Position numbers and translations under genes: made by a program. Shown here piece after piece: positions 38,124 to 52,133 of a stretch of 64,000 bases of DNA. The DNA comes from Paramecium octaurelia (lineage: Eukaryota > Ciliophora > Oligohymenophorea > Peniculida > Parameciidae): NCBI GenBank assembly GCA_905182995.1, contig CAJJDP010000030.1, forward strand, positions 4,747 to 68,746. Reading direction: 5' to 3'. The notes under the pieces are model-generated. The model did not search any database. It worked only from the letters and a program-made list of their open reading frames with translations, and was not told the DNA's origin. Position 1 is the stretch's first letter, and every line of letters begins with the position of its first letter.

Positions 38124-38588
38124 TTCTTATTAATATATTATCGCTAGTTCTTCCTAACTTGGTTTTATATCCTAACAATTATCAAATCAGTAAATTTCTA
38201 TAACTAATTTGTAATAGTTTTATAATAATATCAATTTCTTGCTTTTTTAATTCTCTATTTAAACTTGATTTATTAATTCAATTTTTAAAGATTTTAACAT
38301 ATCAATCATCGAGGGTGAGTCGCTAAATTGTAATGAAATGTTAGTGTTTGTTGGCATTAAATCAATTAATTTATGGTTAAATTCAGAATTAGAAGTTAAT
38401 AATAATCAAATTGATGTACTTTAATTCAATATATATAATTCATGTTACGATTTAATTTAATTTAAATTATTATACTCTTTTTAAAGAAATTGAAGATTCA
38501 TTGCTGGAAAGTTTATAATTACAATAATAAAATTCTTAAGTTGAATTTTTATATTCTCATGAATTAAAGATAAAGTAGATAAAGCAAA
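38124..38588. other. Intergenic region, nothing recognised
   Basis: About 465 bp of A+T-rich DNA between two plus-strand genes. It should contain the CDPK 3' end and the promoter of the anoctamin-like gene. No open frame with coding composition, RNA or repeat is evident. Confidence 0.6.
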
Positions 38589-41500
38589 ATGCATGCTTTT
38601 ACCTCCAAACTCTCAATTTAGTATTTTCAATAACTGATTCCAGAAATAACACATAAAACTAGAAGATAAAAAAAATTAGATTAAATAGAGGAATATGTTA
38701 AGATATATGAAATCTATTTGAAAATGCTATTGGGTCAAGATATTGGGCGCGCAGATGAAAAACGATTTTATGCTTTCAACAATATTACATAATTGGATGA
38801 GAATACAATAATGGAGTTTGATTTACCAGAAGCAGTCATAAGGTATAATGTAATTTTATTTATGAATTTCAAAGTCTTCCCAACCCAGATTTGATTCCAG
38901 ATGAATACGATTACAATATAAAGCAATTTGAAATTTTTGAATCAATTGTAAAGTCTCTTTAGATAGATGATAAGTCCATTTATGATAAACTATTTATTAA
39001 GGCTTTGGAAAACGCCTTTACTCACCTCGCTGATCGAAAAATATATTCGTTATTTGAATTAAAAACAAGAAATATAGACTCAAATCAACAATAACAAAGA
39101 AATACTTTGGTATAATTTGGAACTTCGTAATAATTATTTCAAAAATCCCCAGATAGAAGTCCCAATTCCCTAATTCTTGTGGATAACATAGTCAACTAAT
39201 TGAATAGAACATCCGATTTCCCAATTTATAAAAAAGAAGATCAATTGAGTAAATTAGTGAAAAAGTTTAGAAATTATTTAAAAGATAACATCTCACACTA
39301 TGCAGGCAGTTTAAATAATATCACTGATTGTTTATAAATTGACATGCAGAAATTGGAATACGTTTAAAAGAAAGCCTACAGTTAAGGAGAATACCTCAAA
39401 CGATAAGGTTAAGCGTGGTATCGAACCAGAAATGAAACCCAAGATATTTTGACTCTCATCAGAAATGCCCTAATAATCTAACTATCAAGAAAAGGATTCA
39501 ATGTGAAATCATTTATATCCAAAGACGGATAAACCATCTATCTTTGTTTGTACATGACAGAGAAGATGCTCGAAATTGCTGCTGAAAATTTCTCATTGCC
39601 AAAGAAATTAAGCTTTTGTTTCACAGATCTTCTGTCCTTAGAACCTGTGGATAGATAGTATCGTCCTCTCAGATTGAATGGCAGGTTATGGAGACCAGAT
39701 GAATATGATAATTCTCCTTATTTAGAATACTTACGACCCCTCATCATTGATCAAATAAAATAGATTAACTTCAAAAGATTGGCTAGAGAAGTAGGTCAAA
39801 GTGGTTTAAATATTGAACTGTTTGAATATGGAAAGTCCGATTTATATGGGGATTAAGATGGGCCAACGGAAGAAGAGTGGACAGCATATTACAAATATTT
39901 AGTTCATTTAAATAAGCATATATAGATTGAAAGAGGTAAACATCAAATAGATAGCGATATTGCTTTATGTGTAGATGGCTAAAAGACAGTTGAATAACTT
40001 TATGGAATTAGAACTAATCGAAAAGAACAGATAAATTAATTTACTGATTTAAGTGATGAAGCTTCTGACAAAATAAGTGAAATGTATGAAAAAGTGAGGG
40101 AGTTAATAGATCTATCGAACAATGTTCCTTTGATAGCTGATCTACCAAAACTAAAATCCATCAAATTGATCAAATAGCAATAATTAGCTCATAATTATTT
40201 GAACATCTTTCAAGAGGCTCTTAAGGTTGCCAATTGTTCTCAACAACAATTAAAAACAATATGGGATAGGTACCATTAAAAACCTTTTGAATTATATGTT
40301 CCTTTTAAGGTCAATTTCATTGGGGAATCCTTAAAGAATATTGCCAAATACAAACTTAAATGGTGCAGATACATTAAAAATGAATAAAACTCAATTACAT
40401 TGTTTCCGAATAATGAGAGATTGAAATTAGCATCTTCTGTTATTACTTAAACTATTAATTTAAATACTTTGATCAATTTATAGTTTGTCAAATAACTCTT
40501 CAGTTTGCATGATCAATATGAATTATTTGGCTAATGTAAAAGTATCCAAAAAGCAGTAAGTGAAGAAAAGCATAACTATAAGAAAAAGCCTTTTGACATC
40601 GCAAGTGAATGGAATCTGGATTATTTACATCCATGGGTTTCACCAACTGATAATATTTGTTCCTATTTTGGGGAGAAGATAGGATTGTATTTTGAATTTA
40701 CTTCTTACTTCATTAAATTTTCAACTCCTATGGCAGCCTTAGGACTGTTATTTAGTGTGTTGTTGTACATATCATAGAGCTACAATAATGAAATATACAC
40801 TGCAACCGTATCGATTTTTTCCATTTTAATTGTTCATTGGAATTCCTTTTAAACAGACTGCTGGCATTAATAGCAGTTAACTTTTAATCTCAAGTTTGGA
40901 TAAAATAGAAATGTCAAAGAGAGTATTATACGCAGTTCATTTAAGGGAGAAAATGTAAGGTCGATTGAGAATGATGAATTGAATTCAATAGGAGTTATAC
41001 ACTCTAAATTCATCCAGAGATTGGTTATATCTATTTTCATCTTAATATTTCTGATTGGATCTGATATTGGGAGAATAATTGGACTATACTTCTTTAATTT
41101 GTATTTAAGATCTGAATTCATTGATTTAGGAAATTACTTTTAATATTTTGAGGTCATAGTAACAGCTTCGCTCAATTATATTATTTAATTATTAATTAGT
41201 TCATTTTATGAACAGATTGCTACTATTTTAACAGATTTCGAGAATTTTTAGACATCTTATCAATATGAAACTAGTTATATCATAAAAAAGTACACATTAC
41301 GCTGTTCTTCTCAAGTTGTCCCATTGTTGATGGTTAGTTTTCTGAATTCCCCTTTGCAGTTGTATTGTAAGGAGGAAAATTGTAAACATAATGTTGAGTA
41401 TTATTTTGGGACTACAATGATGTTGATGTTTTTGATGTAAGTAATCAAATTCTTAATGACATTCCAACACGATATGGTGAAGAACCCTTAAAAGTTATAC

Positions 41501-44500
41501 CCAAACAATCAGCAAAGTTTGTGTGATTTTATTGAAATTTAGGAACAAAGAATTCCTTTTTAAAAAAGTGTTGAAAAATATGGAAACATTGATGAGCACA
41601 TGGACTTTTTTTTGTAATTAACATTAATAAATATATTTGGTTGTTTATTTCCATTTAGTATAACCTTATTTTGGATTTGGAATATCTTGTAAGTGTAGAT
41701 ATCTAAATTACGACTACTCTACATTTCTCAAAGACCTTGGCCAAAAGGAGATGGTTCTTTAGGGATTTGGGATGATTTTTATTAGTTGATTAATTATATG
41801 ACCCTCCTAAGTAACACAGGGTTGATTTGCATATATTATTATGAGACGATGAAAGATCAAGTCATCATTCTATTTTTAGCGCTGTTGTTTTATAACTTTT
41901 TTGTTAAATACCTTACTAATTCAATATTCGGTAATTCTCCCATAATCTTGGATCAAATTGTGAAAAGAAGCTAATATATATTTAAAAGCAATATTTAAAG
42001 CAAATCAAAATTAAACAGATTGTCTCAGTAGGATAACAAATAAAAATTGTAAAGATGTCCTCTTTTTAAAGTGTTTGGATCATCTATCTATCGTAAATAT
42101 GAACGTTTCGAAACAATTAGTTCTGAAGATGAAATTGCTGACTATTACACTAAGAATAGTAAATAAATTTCGAAGAGATTGGTGTATGAAGAAGAAATGT
42201 TTAATTTCAAGATGAATCAATTAAATCTTAATAATAAGTAGTAATAATAGCAGCAATTTTTTACGCCCAATTAAAATACTCAAAAGAAAATATAGGCAGA
42301 TTCGTTTGACTAATCAAGTAATTAATTAATTGTCCCTGTAAATTAGTTTGTAAGACAGGAGACATATACTCGAAGAAATATGTAATCAAAAGTAAAGGAT
42401 AGTATGAAAAAAATAAAATAAGTCTAGAAATTGAACTATGATTTCCTATTCAAATACTACTCAAGAAGATCTATTCATTGGGCTTTTAGAATTCAATCAT
42501 CATCGAAGGGAGAGAAGTAGCTCATTCAAGTCAGAACTAAAATTTGGAGATTTTTCTTTAGATTGAATCTTCTCTCTAATTATAATATGTTTTGGACTGA
42601 TTATAGGTTATTCATTGCTCAAAGTTACATTTAAAGGAAATCACATTTGTTCCATAATTTGGATTACAAGAGATACTTAATTTTGAAAAAGAGTTTTGAC
42701 AAACAACATGAATATTATAGAAATCAGGCTATGCTCAAATTTAGAAAACAATTTCGATAGTTTGGTAATACACTCACATCTGAAGAGGTCAAAGAATACA
42801 ACGAATTGGTATATAAATATCAGAAATTTATTGAGAAGAGATCTTGGTTAAATTGTAGAAAAGTATAAATATTTAGATACAAAGGTTTGTTTTTTAGAGG
42901 ATTCAGAAAGTAAACTCTAAGAAAGCAATCTATTTAATATGCATTAGAATACTATGAGGCTACTAAAAAGTTAGAGGAAATTCAATTTGAATCAGACATT
43001 CATAAGAAATTTGGAACTATTGTTTAATATTCATGCATTCAGAGATACAATTTCACTCAATTTATTGATTTATTCAACAAATTAGAATACGAGTATATTA
43101 TAATTGATAATTTTATATAGGTAAAAAAAACAATTTGTATTCTCATCAACAAGCAGTCGAACAATATAAAAAACTTATTATCTGGAGTCTTTGAAATCTG
43201 AAGTTTATAAGTAAGTCATTGATAAAGCTAAAGACACTTACATTTTTGAGCAGCATTCCTTAAAAGTCGAAGAATATGCGATGCATTATTTTCTTGATGA
43301 AATTAATTAGATTCCCAATATAAAAATGAAGAAACACTTGCATGACATACTTTGGATAGTGGTTGTGGAAGATAAGGAATATCTAATGTAGTTTTTTTAA
43401 GTTAGACATGGTTAGCAATTGCAATTTCAACAATATCATAACGATGAATTGGGAGTTTATTTGGGGGAAAGTTAGAACTTTATTAAATAATTGAATATAC
43501 TTGATTAAATTGATGACTTTTTTATCAAAGGATATTGCATATCATTGTATCAATGTTCAGAGTGTAAGAGTTTATATTAAGTATTGTAATTCAGAAAGAA
43601 ATACGCCTTGCATTATACATTGGATGAGTTGAGATAATTCATATTTGCTAATTTAAAGATAATGACCAAACATCATATAATGAATGTGTCTATTTATAAT
43701 TATATCCTTGTTCAAAATGAATACATGATTTTGAATTCAGTCAATATGGACAACAATTAAGTGTGGCAATTAGTTTAAGTTGTTATTGAAATGATCTTAC
43801 TATAACCGATTGAAGATTTTGAGCAGGCCTTGTTGAATTTAGACCATCCCTTAAAGTATTTTTTAATAGAAATCGTTCATGCTGACAAAACTCCGATCCA
43901 AATTCTGGATATGATGTTGGATCAAAAGTCTTTTTGGGAGATTGACTTCTAATTAGCTTTTGTGAGAAAAGAGCAATCTTACCAAGTCTACATGGAAAAT
44001 ATGAAGCATCAAATCAATTTCCATCTTAGAATCAAGTAATTCGATAAATGCCTGATTCTAATAAAAGAAGTAGAAGAATACCTAAGAATCACTCAATATC
44101 AAACTACCTAAGAATTGTTACCCTTTTTTGTAAATTCGTTTTCTAAAAACCTAAGTCATTACATTTTGAGATCAAATGAAATCAAAAAGGTTTTGGATAC
44201 TTTACTGATTTATTACTTTAAGATTTGCTCTCTGTTTGCAGTTAGAAAAGATTTCGAAAATGAAATATCTTAATTGATTGATGGGTTAAAAAGATGCAGT
44301 GCACAAATCAGAGTAATGTTTAGACAGTTAAGTTTGAATGTGAAATTAGAGAATCTATCAGAAATTGAATAATGTATTGTCTTGAAAAGAAAATTGAAAC
44401 AAACTTCTGAAAAGTAATCATCTATCAGTTCATTTGAAAGATTGAATCTCATAAACACTTTAAGAAAGAATTAAGACTACATTCTCGTAATTGTTCAATA

Positions 44501-47500
44501 TCAGACCTAATTGCAAAGATATTTAAATCAATTTTAAACTATCAAAGCAATCGACTACTATTTCAATCAAAACTATATTATGGCAGGAATTCAATACTTG
44601 GAGGTTATATCTAATTAAGAAAAATTAGTATTAAGAGAACCAGCCCCTTAATGTTTAAATGTCCCACTTGATCATAGTCCAGGACTAATCAATCTTGAAT
44701 AAACTTCGCCTTTAGAAGAGGAGCAAATAGCGATAGAGAACACAGATACAAGAACTGGCTGTTTGATTAATGGAGACTAATTATATTGCACTTAGATGCT
44801 CTACTTAAAATTTTTATATTTGATAAATCTTTATGATAGTAAGAATGAGTAATTTTAATTTTATTACAACGACTTTTAGGAACTAAATAGTGTATATGAA
44901 CCAGTATTTAAATTTTATCAAAATCAATTAAAATTGCTAAGAAAAGAAGATGTTCCTGAACAAGACTTATAGTAGGAAATGAAGTGTGAGATAGGAAAGT
45001 ATTTATGTATCAGCATCATGAAATGGTAAGAAATATCGAGCCATAAATACTTGCATCTCTTTACTTCTAAAGATGATGAAGTTATTAAAAGATAAATATT
45101 CATCTTTTCTAATCTCCAACGAACACTTGAAAATAGAAAGTTTCTACTGTCGAAAATTAATTTCAAATTACCCATTACTCTAGATTCCTACAATTGTTTA
45201 GTTCAAATTAAACTAATTTAATAAATCTTGCATTTGGATAACTCTTAACCTATTAGTCATTCCATACCTAGATAGATTAAAACTAAGTCAATTAGATTTT
45301 CAAGCAAAATCTCTTACATTAGACTATTGCAAGAATATCATAACCAATTTAAAATAAGGAAGGACTCTTGGTTTTTCTAGTAATGTTTAGAGGAACTCTA
45401 AATGTTCTACTTCTTATCTATTTGTTTTACGTATTCCCCCAAACACATAGAAAATCTAGGTTAAGGAGAATCTGAAATTGCCAATTATGCTGTGTAATAA
45501 ATAAAGAAATTTATGTCTAAACCAAAATTCTACTGTTAAATACTGAAATGCACCCAAATAAATAACAAATAGGCAGGGTAGTTTCTGATCGATTCCTCCC
45601 TGACTAAATATTAATAATACTAAATATTTTGTTAATTTTTGAATTGCAGTCTTAAGTAGCATACTAGTCTAAAAAAATCAATCTAGTTGATAGAAGATAG
45701 CATAACAGACGAAATCTAACCATCTATAATGATACTGGGCTTACTGCACGCTTTCCTCTATTTATAATAAGTAGAGATTGTGGATTTGATTTATAGTTTT
45801 ACCTCTAGATTGTTATAATCCTAAGCCTTCATTTTCCATAGAACCCACCCAGGATTCGAACAAGATTTGTAGATTATAGAGAGTCTTTATAAAGAGTCGA
45901 ATCAGTACTTACCATACCCATAAAGATATTTGTATGAATACACCAGCGATTTTAAATATTTTGATGAACCTAAATTTCATTCCTAATACTTATTATTCAA
46001 TATTTTGATGAATTAGGACTACTTCTTAATTTAGGAGATCGTGTCAGAATCTATTTCACAATTAAAGAATCAATCTAGTTTAATAAGATATTTTGATTTG
46101 TATAAATGCTATTTGGAAGTTGTGAATTCTATGACTGGCCAGATGGAGCCAAAACAATAATTTATGTATTTATAATAGCCTATTAAACATATAGTCTTAA
46201 ATTAAATGATTACAAAGAGGGAACTTTGATATATGCTGTTTTAGCTCATTTCTAATGTAAATATTACATCAATTTGATTGACTTCGAGAATGCCTTAAAA
46301 TACTCCCACAAAGTTCTTCAATATATTAATACATTCCTTAAATAGGAAAAGATCATAGTTTCGATTGTGAACGATGCCTTGGTATTGTTAATTAATATAC
46401 TTAGCACCGAGAATACCCAATAAATTCAACTCTAAAGCAACTAAAAATAATGGAATACGAGTACCTAATAGATGAAAGTGAAGATTCGGATTACATTCAT
46501 CTATTCAATAATGATTTTATGAATGAAGCCATTTTGAATCACATTCGAATTTTAATCAACTTAGAGTAGAACTTGCCTAAAATAAATCTACTATTTTAAT
46601 TGCAATTAGGATTAGACAATAGATTGCATGTCTCCTATCTTTAGATGATATATGCTGAATACTTTAAATTTCTGTAGTCTGTTGAAGACTTGACATTGAT
46701 ATAGTAGCTTATCGATGATCCTGACAATTAAATTGATGACATCAAGTAGAAAATTTAAAATGAAGAGAAGAAATAATAGGTGTATTATTCTCTGAAATTG
46801 AATATTTTGGCAGATGTGACTGAAATTGATTACAAATTGAAGATATTGGACTTTTAACTGAGTGTCTTTTAAGCCTGCAAATCTGGATTGAATAAAAAAT
46901 TGATAAATAATTGGATTTCATAAAGTGCTCAAAAAGCGATTGATGGATATTTAAAAATATTACCAATCAAACAGCAAATGGTTCATCCTATTATTTCACT
47001 TATGTATCTAATATAATGTGAGTCATATTAATTTTTAAATTAGATTTAAAAAGCTTAAAATATGATAGATTTAGCTGAAATCAGCTTAAAGAATTGGTTT
47101 GAAGACAATAAGCATCCCTTAAAGGGATTGTTTTTCTTCGCTTAGGGGAATCATTGCAAATGGCTGTATAAACAGTACCTTAGGTGTGTTAAGGAGATTA
47201 TTGGATTGAATTAATTTGATGCTGTTGAAGTAAAAGCTATTATTTAGGGATTGATAAGTTAAGATCCCTAAATAATAAAAACCTTTGATTACTACCATTC
47301 AAGTGTAATAAAATCAATAGTTGGACACTTGACGAATTACGTGTACCAATAAATTGGTAAGCATGTGAAATAGAATATCTTCTACAAGTACACGATATCT
47401 GATGCTCAAGATATCTTGGATGACATCATTTACATAAGTTCAATAAAAGAACTAAATGGGATCTCTTAATATTTGGATGTAATTATATGATTATATGTAG

Positions 47501-47581
47501 GCCTTAGCAATATTTAATCACTTTGAGACTGAACACAAATGCATTGACATCATAAAGTGTGCTATAATTGCTGAAACTTGA
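38589..47581 (+). CDS. Anoctamin (TMEM16)-like protein with a giant helical C-terminal region
   Basis: One frame of 2,953 residues after removing introns 38843-38874, 43093-43120, 46194-46219, 46382-46404 and 47479-47500. Residues ~690-1120 are an anoctamin membrane domain: ICSYFGEKIGLYFEFTSYF at the first helix, IYTATVSIFSILIVHWNSF, MDFFLQLTLINIFGCLFPF, and RPWPKGDGSLGIWDDF before the last helices. Anoctamins are calcium-activated chloride channels or lipid scramblases. The frame then continues for about 1,830 residues of Gln-rich and alpha-helical sequence (for example ENALKYSHKVLQYIN), without a recognisable domain. The exact residue count divides evenly, but the join at 43093-43120 should be tested, since two genes could be involved. 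Confidence 0.75.
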
Positions 47582-47704
47582 CCACATTTAATTAATATCA
47601 CTTAGTAAAGTATTATTTATGATAATATCATTATATTCTTATTTAAGAATTCAGAATGCAATCTCTTTCATAAACAATAATTTATTGAAAATATTTATAT
47701 CATA

Positions 47705-48833
47705 ATGGAATATAGAAGACTAGGATCTACAGGACTCAAAGTGTCTGCCATCGGATTTGGAAATTGGTTAAACGCAGACGACAATGAAACTTTGGAGAGG
47801 AATATCAAAATTATATAGAAAGCTTGGGAGTTGGGAATCAACTTTTTCGATACAGCAGAAGGCTACGGAAAAGGAAAGGCAGAAATACAATTAGGGAATG
47901 CTCTCAAGACACTCAACGTCTAAAGACAAGATTACGTAGTCAGCACTAAGATATACTTTGGTACAGCCTAAGATGATTTTCCAAATTCCAGATTTCTTTC
48001 AAGAAAACATATTATTGAAGGTACGACTCAATTTCATAATATAGGGCTCAGAAATTCACTCAAGCGATTAGACTTAGAATATGTCGACATTGTCTTTGCA
48101 CATAGGTATGATCCACAAACTCCTTTGGAAGAAGTTTGTAGAGCCTTTGATTGGGTAGTTAGACATGGTTGGGCTCATTATTGGGGAACGAGCGAATGGA
48201 CAGCTCAATAAATATTAGAAGCTATAGGTAATATCTTTAAATTATTATTCAAGGTATTTGCGATAGGTTGAACCTTATCAAACCAGTTGCCGAACAACCA
48301 CAATATAACATGTTGGTTAGAGATAAGTTTGAATGGGGCTATAATAATGTTTTTGCTTAAGGTTATGGATCTACCATTTGGTCACCATTATATTAAGGAA
48401 TTTTGACAGGAAAATATAATGATGATCTTTTTGCAGATGGTAGATTTAAAAATACCGATAATCCTTACTTAAAAAGTTTTTATGAGAGAACATTAGGAAA
48501 TCCAGAATGTATTATATATTATCTATAAAAAAAGATGCCGCTAAAGTTCAGTCTTAATTAAAAAAATTAGGTGAGTTAGCCAAAGAATTGAATGTTACAT
48601 AAGCTTAATTATCGTTGGCTTGGGCTTTAAAAAATAAGGATGTTAGCACTGCCATTACATCAGCTTCAAGAGTTGAGTAATTAGAGGAAACCTTTAAGGC
48701 AATATAAGCTGTAAAATTGATCACTCCAGAAATTGAAGCAAAAATAGAAGCTATACTTTAAAATAAACCCGAAACATAAATCAATTTTAAGGTTCAAAAG
48801 CCATTCCCAACTAGGAGGGATTTGTATGTTTGA
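47705..48833 (+). CDS. Aldo-keto reductase, Kv-beta-like (AKR6 type)
   Basis: A 350-residue NADPH-dependent TIM-barrel protein with introns 48021-48044, 48228-48253 and 48509-48534. The N-terminus ([19 protein letters not shown]) and the active-site tetrad are present: Asp and Tyr in FFDTAEGYG, Lys in VVSTK, His in VFAHRYD. The cofactor region has TIWSPLYQGILTGKY and [16 protein letters not shown] near the end. The pattern is closest to voltage-gated potassium channel beta subunits and related yeast-type reductases. It may couple redox state to a channel, or simply reduce carbonyls. Length and intactness are normal. Confidence 0.93.
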
Positions 48834-48982
48834 TATCAACCATAAAATAAATATTAGTATAAATTTGATCCTATGTTCTTCTACATTTAATCTACAGATA
48901 TATACATCTTTGAAATAAATTACTCATTTAATTTTTATACTTAAACTTTTATAAATTTGATTTTGAACTAATTATTTTTAAA

Positions 48983-49638
48983 ATGAAACCCTCTAAATAG
49001 CAACAACAACTTCAATAATCATTTGCTACATCCAAATAAAACTTCATTTCCAAGAACTAATCAATTGAGAAATAATCTATTCAGAATAACCATTTAAAAG
49101 AACAAAGGCCTAGTCTAGCTTAAACCAAACCATAAAATACTTAGAATGCTTCATATATAAGAATAATCGAAAACTTTGAAAATGATAACAAGTATAATTA
49201 TAGTATCAAATAAAATAAGGGAGAATTTGTACTAAAAATTAGTTAAAAAAATGGATGCTCAAAGAAAAAATGAAGAACCCGGGAAATGTTAAAAATAAAA
49301 AAAAAAAATTAATATCGAAGTTGAATAACATTAAAAATAGAGGTCTTATTCGGCTCTACCAATTTTAAAAAGATGGAGTCCTTCCGAAAACATGATTCAA
49401 ACTTAAAGTAATTAATTTTGGCAACCTCATTCCATTGAAAATGAATAAAGTACTTCAACCAAGAAAGGTGATAAAAAACAATTATATTTCGCCTACTTTT
49501 GGATTGATTAAAACTTTAATTCGTTCATGCCTACATTTTGTCCTCTAAACTAAGTATGAAAAATTTTAAATACTTTAGGAAAATCTAGATAAGTGTTATA
49601 ATTAGTTATTGCATTTATTAAAGTACAATTTTGATTGA
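48983..49638 (+). CDS. Hypothetical Gln/Lys-rich protein
   Basis: A 200-residue protein with introns 49192-49219 (ends AAG) and 49554-49578. Without the second intron the frame would end at TGA 49557-49559; splicing adds an ordered last exon (ENLDKCYNQLLHLLKYNFD). The body is low-complexity, with a more conserved-looking LKRWSPSENM and a hydrophobic YFAYFWIDQNFNSF segment. No family is recognised. It is placed in tandem 149 bp after the aldo-keto reductase gene. Confidence 0.6.
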
Positions 49639-50397
49639 ATAATTTACTTGTATGTTAAGATATTGTTAATTTCTATTCAAATGATTTAGTATCTGATTTT
49701 ATTAATAATAATGTAATTAATTGATGCTAACTGGATTTTTCTTTATATAACTTGTTCATCAATTGCTCTTGCACTGAAACACTTAATTTATAATAAAATA
49801 ATAATATATTAAATCTAAGAAGCCTTTATTACATATTAATTTGATAATATTGTTAGACAATTCTAAAAATGCTTGATACTTTAATAACCATAAAGATGTT
49901 ACCAATTTGATTTTAGAATGAATATGGATTAACTATTTATTATGAATTTTTTTAACCTATTTTGAAAAATTGTTCTTAGTTCTTAACTGTATAGCTATGC
50001 TAACTAAATAATAAATTATTCAAATTTAGATTGAAAATTATATAATTTTTTTATCTATTTCTAAAATTGATATAATAATTAATTTGGTTAGTTTTTTTCA
50101 TAAAAATCGAAAAAGTAATTTTAAAATGAAATTAGTTTGATCTCTTATGTTCTTGTTATTTGTTTAGAACAGCTTAAAATAACCAGAAAATCATCTCGAA
50201 AGATCTTATGATCTAAAATTATCTTAATGAATTTTGATAAATTAACTTTTCAGTGTGGTTGTCAGATAATTTTTAAATTCATTATTTGCAATATTAATTA
50301 AATAAATCTATTATTTAAACATAAAATTAATGATGAAATTATTTTGCCAGATTTTATCGAATTTATAAAGATAAGTGAAAATACATATGAGTTAATT
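49639..50397. other. Convergent intergenic region, no supported gene
   Basis: About 760 bp of very A+T-rich DNA between convergent genes. A short frame from the ATG near 50150 (MFLLFVQNSLKQPENHLERS) looks like a signal peptide but stops within 30 codons. I do not call it. Confidence 0.5.
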
Positions 50398-51941
50398 TCA
50401 AATTATTGTTTCACCTTAAAGATTTTGTTATAGGGCTATAAATTTTTTAAATTCATAAAGACTTAGCTATTCATTTTAATTCATAATTTTTTCGATTGAA
50501 TGACTCCCCATTTTGCTGGTCTGCTATTAATAATAGAATTTTTCTATGAGCAGGCAATGTTCGTTTTTAACATATTGTGATTAATTTAAAGTAATATCTA
50601 ACCTCTAATAAGCTTGATACAATTAATTAAGAACATTATTTAATTAGGAGATCTTGTTTTCTCTTATAACTTGATCCTTCAATTTATAATCAAATTTTCC
50701 GAGTAAATATTTCATCATCATCTCTATCACAACCTAAGTTGGTTTAAACAAAGATCTTAAAGGAATTAAACTTAATAATATTATCAGGATGCTTAGAGAT
50801 GAAGTATAAGTGACTAAAGTTAATTACCAATTTAGAATTGAATCCATTTATTCCTGAAGTAGCTTTGACATTTCATTTTCATATGTTATATTAGTTAATC
50901 TAGATAGATATGAAATAATACATCAACGATATCAAAGGAGTATTTGGTATTTATTTAGCCTTAAGATATACATTCTAATTTAATAGACTATTGTAAATGT
51001 AGAGAGGATATACAAAATTGAGTGAAGATTTGATCAGCTCCCAATCTGAATAGTCAAAACCACTGATAGTTTCATTAAAAATATATCTAATTTATTTCTC
51101 TAAACCATTATTTACAAAGCTTTGGGTGTACATAATTTTACCATCTTCATACACTAAGATTATATTTAGAGATTCCATATAAAGGATTTTGGTAAGTTAA
51201 GGAAAATTTAAAATCTACACTGCAATTCCGTTGATTTAATAATTTTTATCGACCATTAACATAGTCAATCCTGCTAATAAATAATCATAATTTGGTAGGT
51301 TAATATAAGGAATGAGCTTAAAGAAGGTGGGATTTGAACTATGCAAAACTACAGTTGTATAGTTAATAAACCATTCTTATTCAACTAGTTCTTTGGTTTC
51401 ATTCTTCTATTTTGTTGGATAATAAGCTGTTAGGAAGTGATCATGAGGAGAAACAATATATAACTGCTTAGAAATAATCGAGAAGTCAAAAGTGAAAATC
51501 AAACCTCCAAAAACATTTAGGAATGAGATAAATTGTATGTTCTGACTGGTTGATCGATTTTATACTTCCAAGTTTGAGAGACATAAGGTGACTTTCTAAA
51601 GTGTTTCATCAAACTACTAAGCCTATTGGCAAGTTGAAATATTTTGTCTTGATTCCATATTTTAGATCGATGCTTGCAGGTTAAGAATGGCTAATTTTTC
51701 CATTTTTAATATAGCCAATTGAAAAGCATTCTAAAATAAATGAGTCGTCTCCTATGATTGAAAATTTAAAGCTCTAAATTAAATAAGAAATTCACTTGGA
51801 ATTTTGTAAAGTTAATTACTAATTAGAGATATCTTCAACTTGATTGCTTGCTAGATTGATTTACAAAGTTAAACATATCAGAAGATTTGCAAATGTAAAA
51901 GCAAGTATAAAAAATGAATAAATTATCAAAATTGTGCTCAT
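50398..51941 (-). CDS. Cache-domain membrane sensor protein
   Basis: A 498-residue protein with introns 51795-51819 and 50900-50921. An N-terminal helix (ILIIYSFFILAFTFANLLIC) anchors it. Residues ~40-340 form a large extracellular domain of Cache type, with FGGLIFTFDFSIISKQLYIV, WFINYTTVVLHSS and NFVYPLYIYNS. A second membrane helix (VTYTSSLSILIILLSLIP) leads to a HAMP-like segment (PTQVVIEMMMKYLLGK) and a short cytoplasmic tail of about 90 residues. There is no cyclase, kinase or methyl-accepting domain in this gene. Cache domains sense small ligands, so this may be a chemoreceptor acting through a partner. Confidence 0.75.
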
Positions 51942-52133
51942 TCTAAACTTGGACTTGATTCTATTTATGGTGATTTAGCAATTATTCAATTTTTTGTATA
52001 ATCTTAAATTTTTCATAATTTAAATATCAAAATATCATAAATAATGAATATCTTCATTTAATTAATCAAAAAATTATATAAATTTTCAACAGAATAGAAG
52101 AACTATTTATTATTATTAAAAATTTTAAGTGCA

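Noticed and set aside
43093-43200. Ending the anoctamin at TGA 43198-43200
   Set aside because: No ATG exists near the start of the following coding frame, and a 28-nt intron with a TAG end joins the two in phase; kept as a test in the findings.
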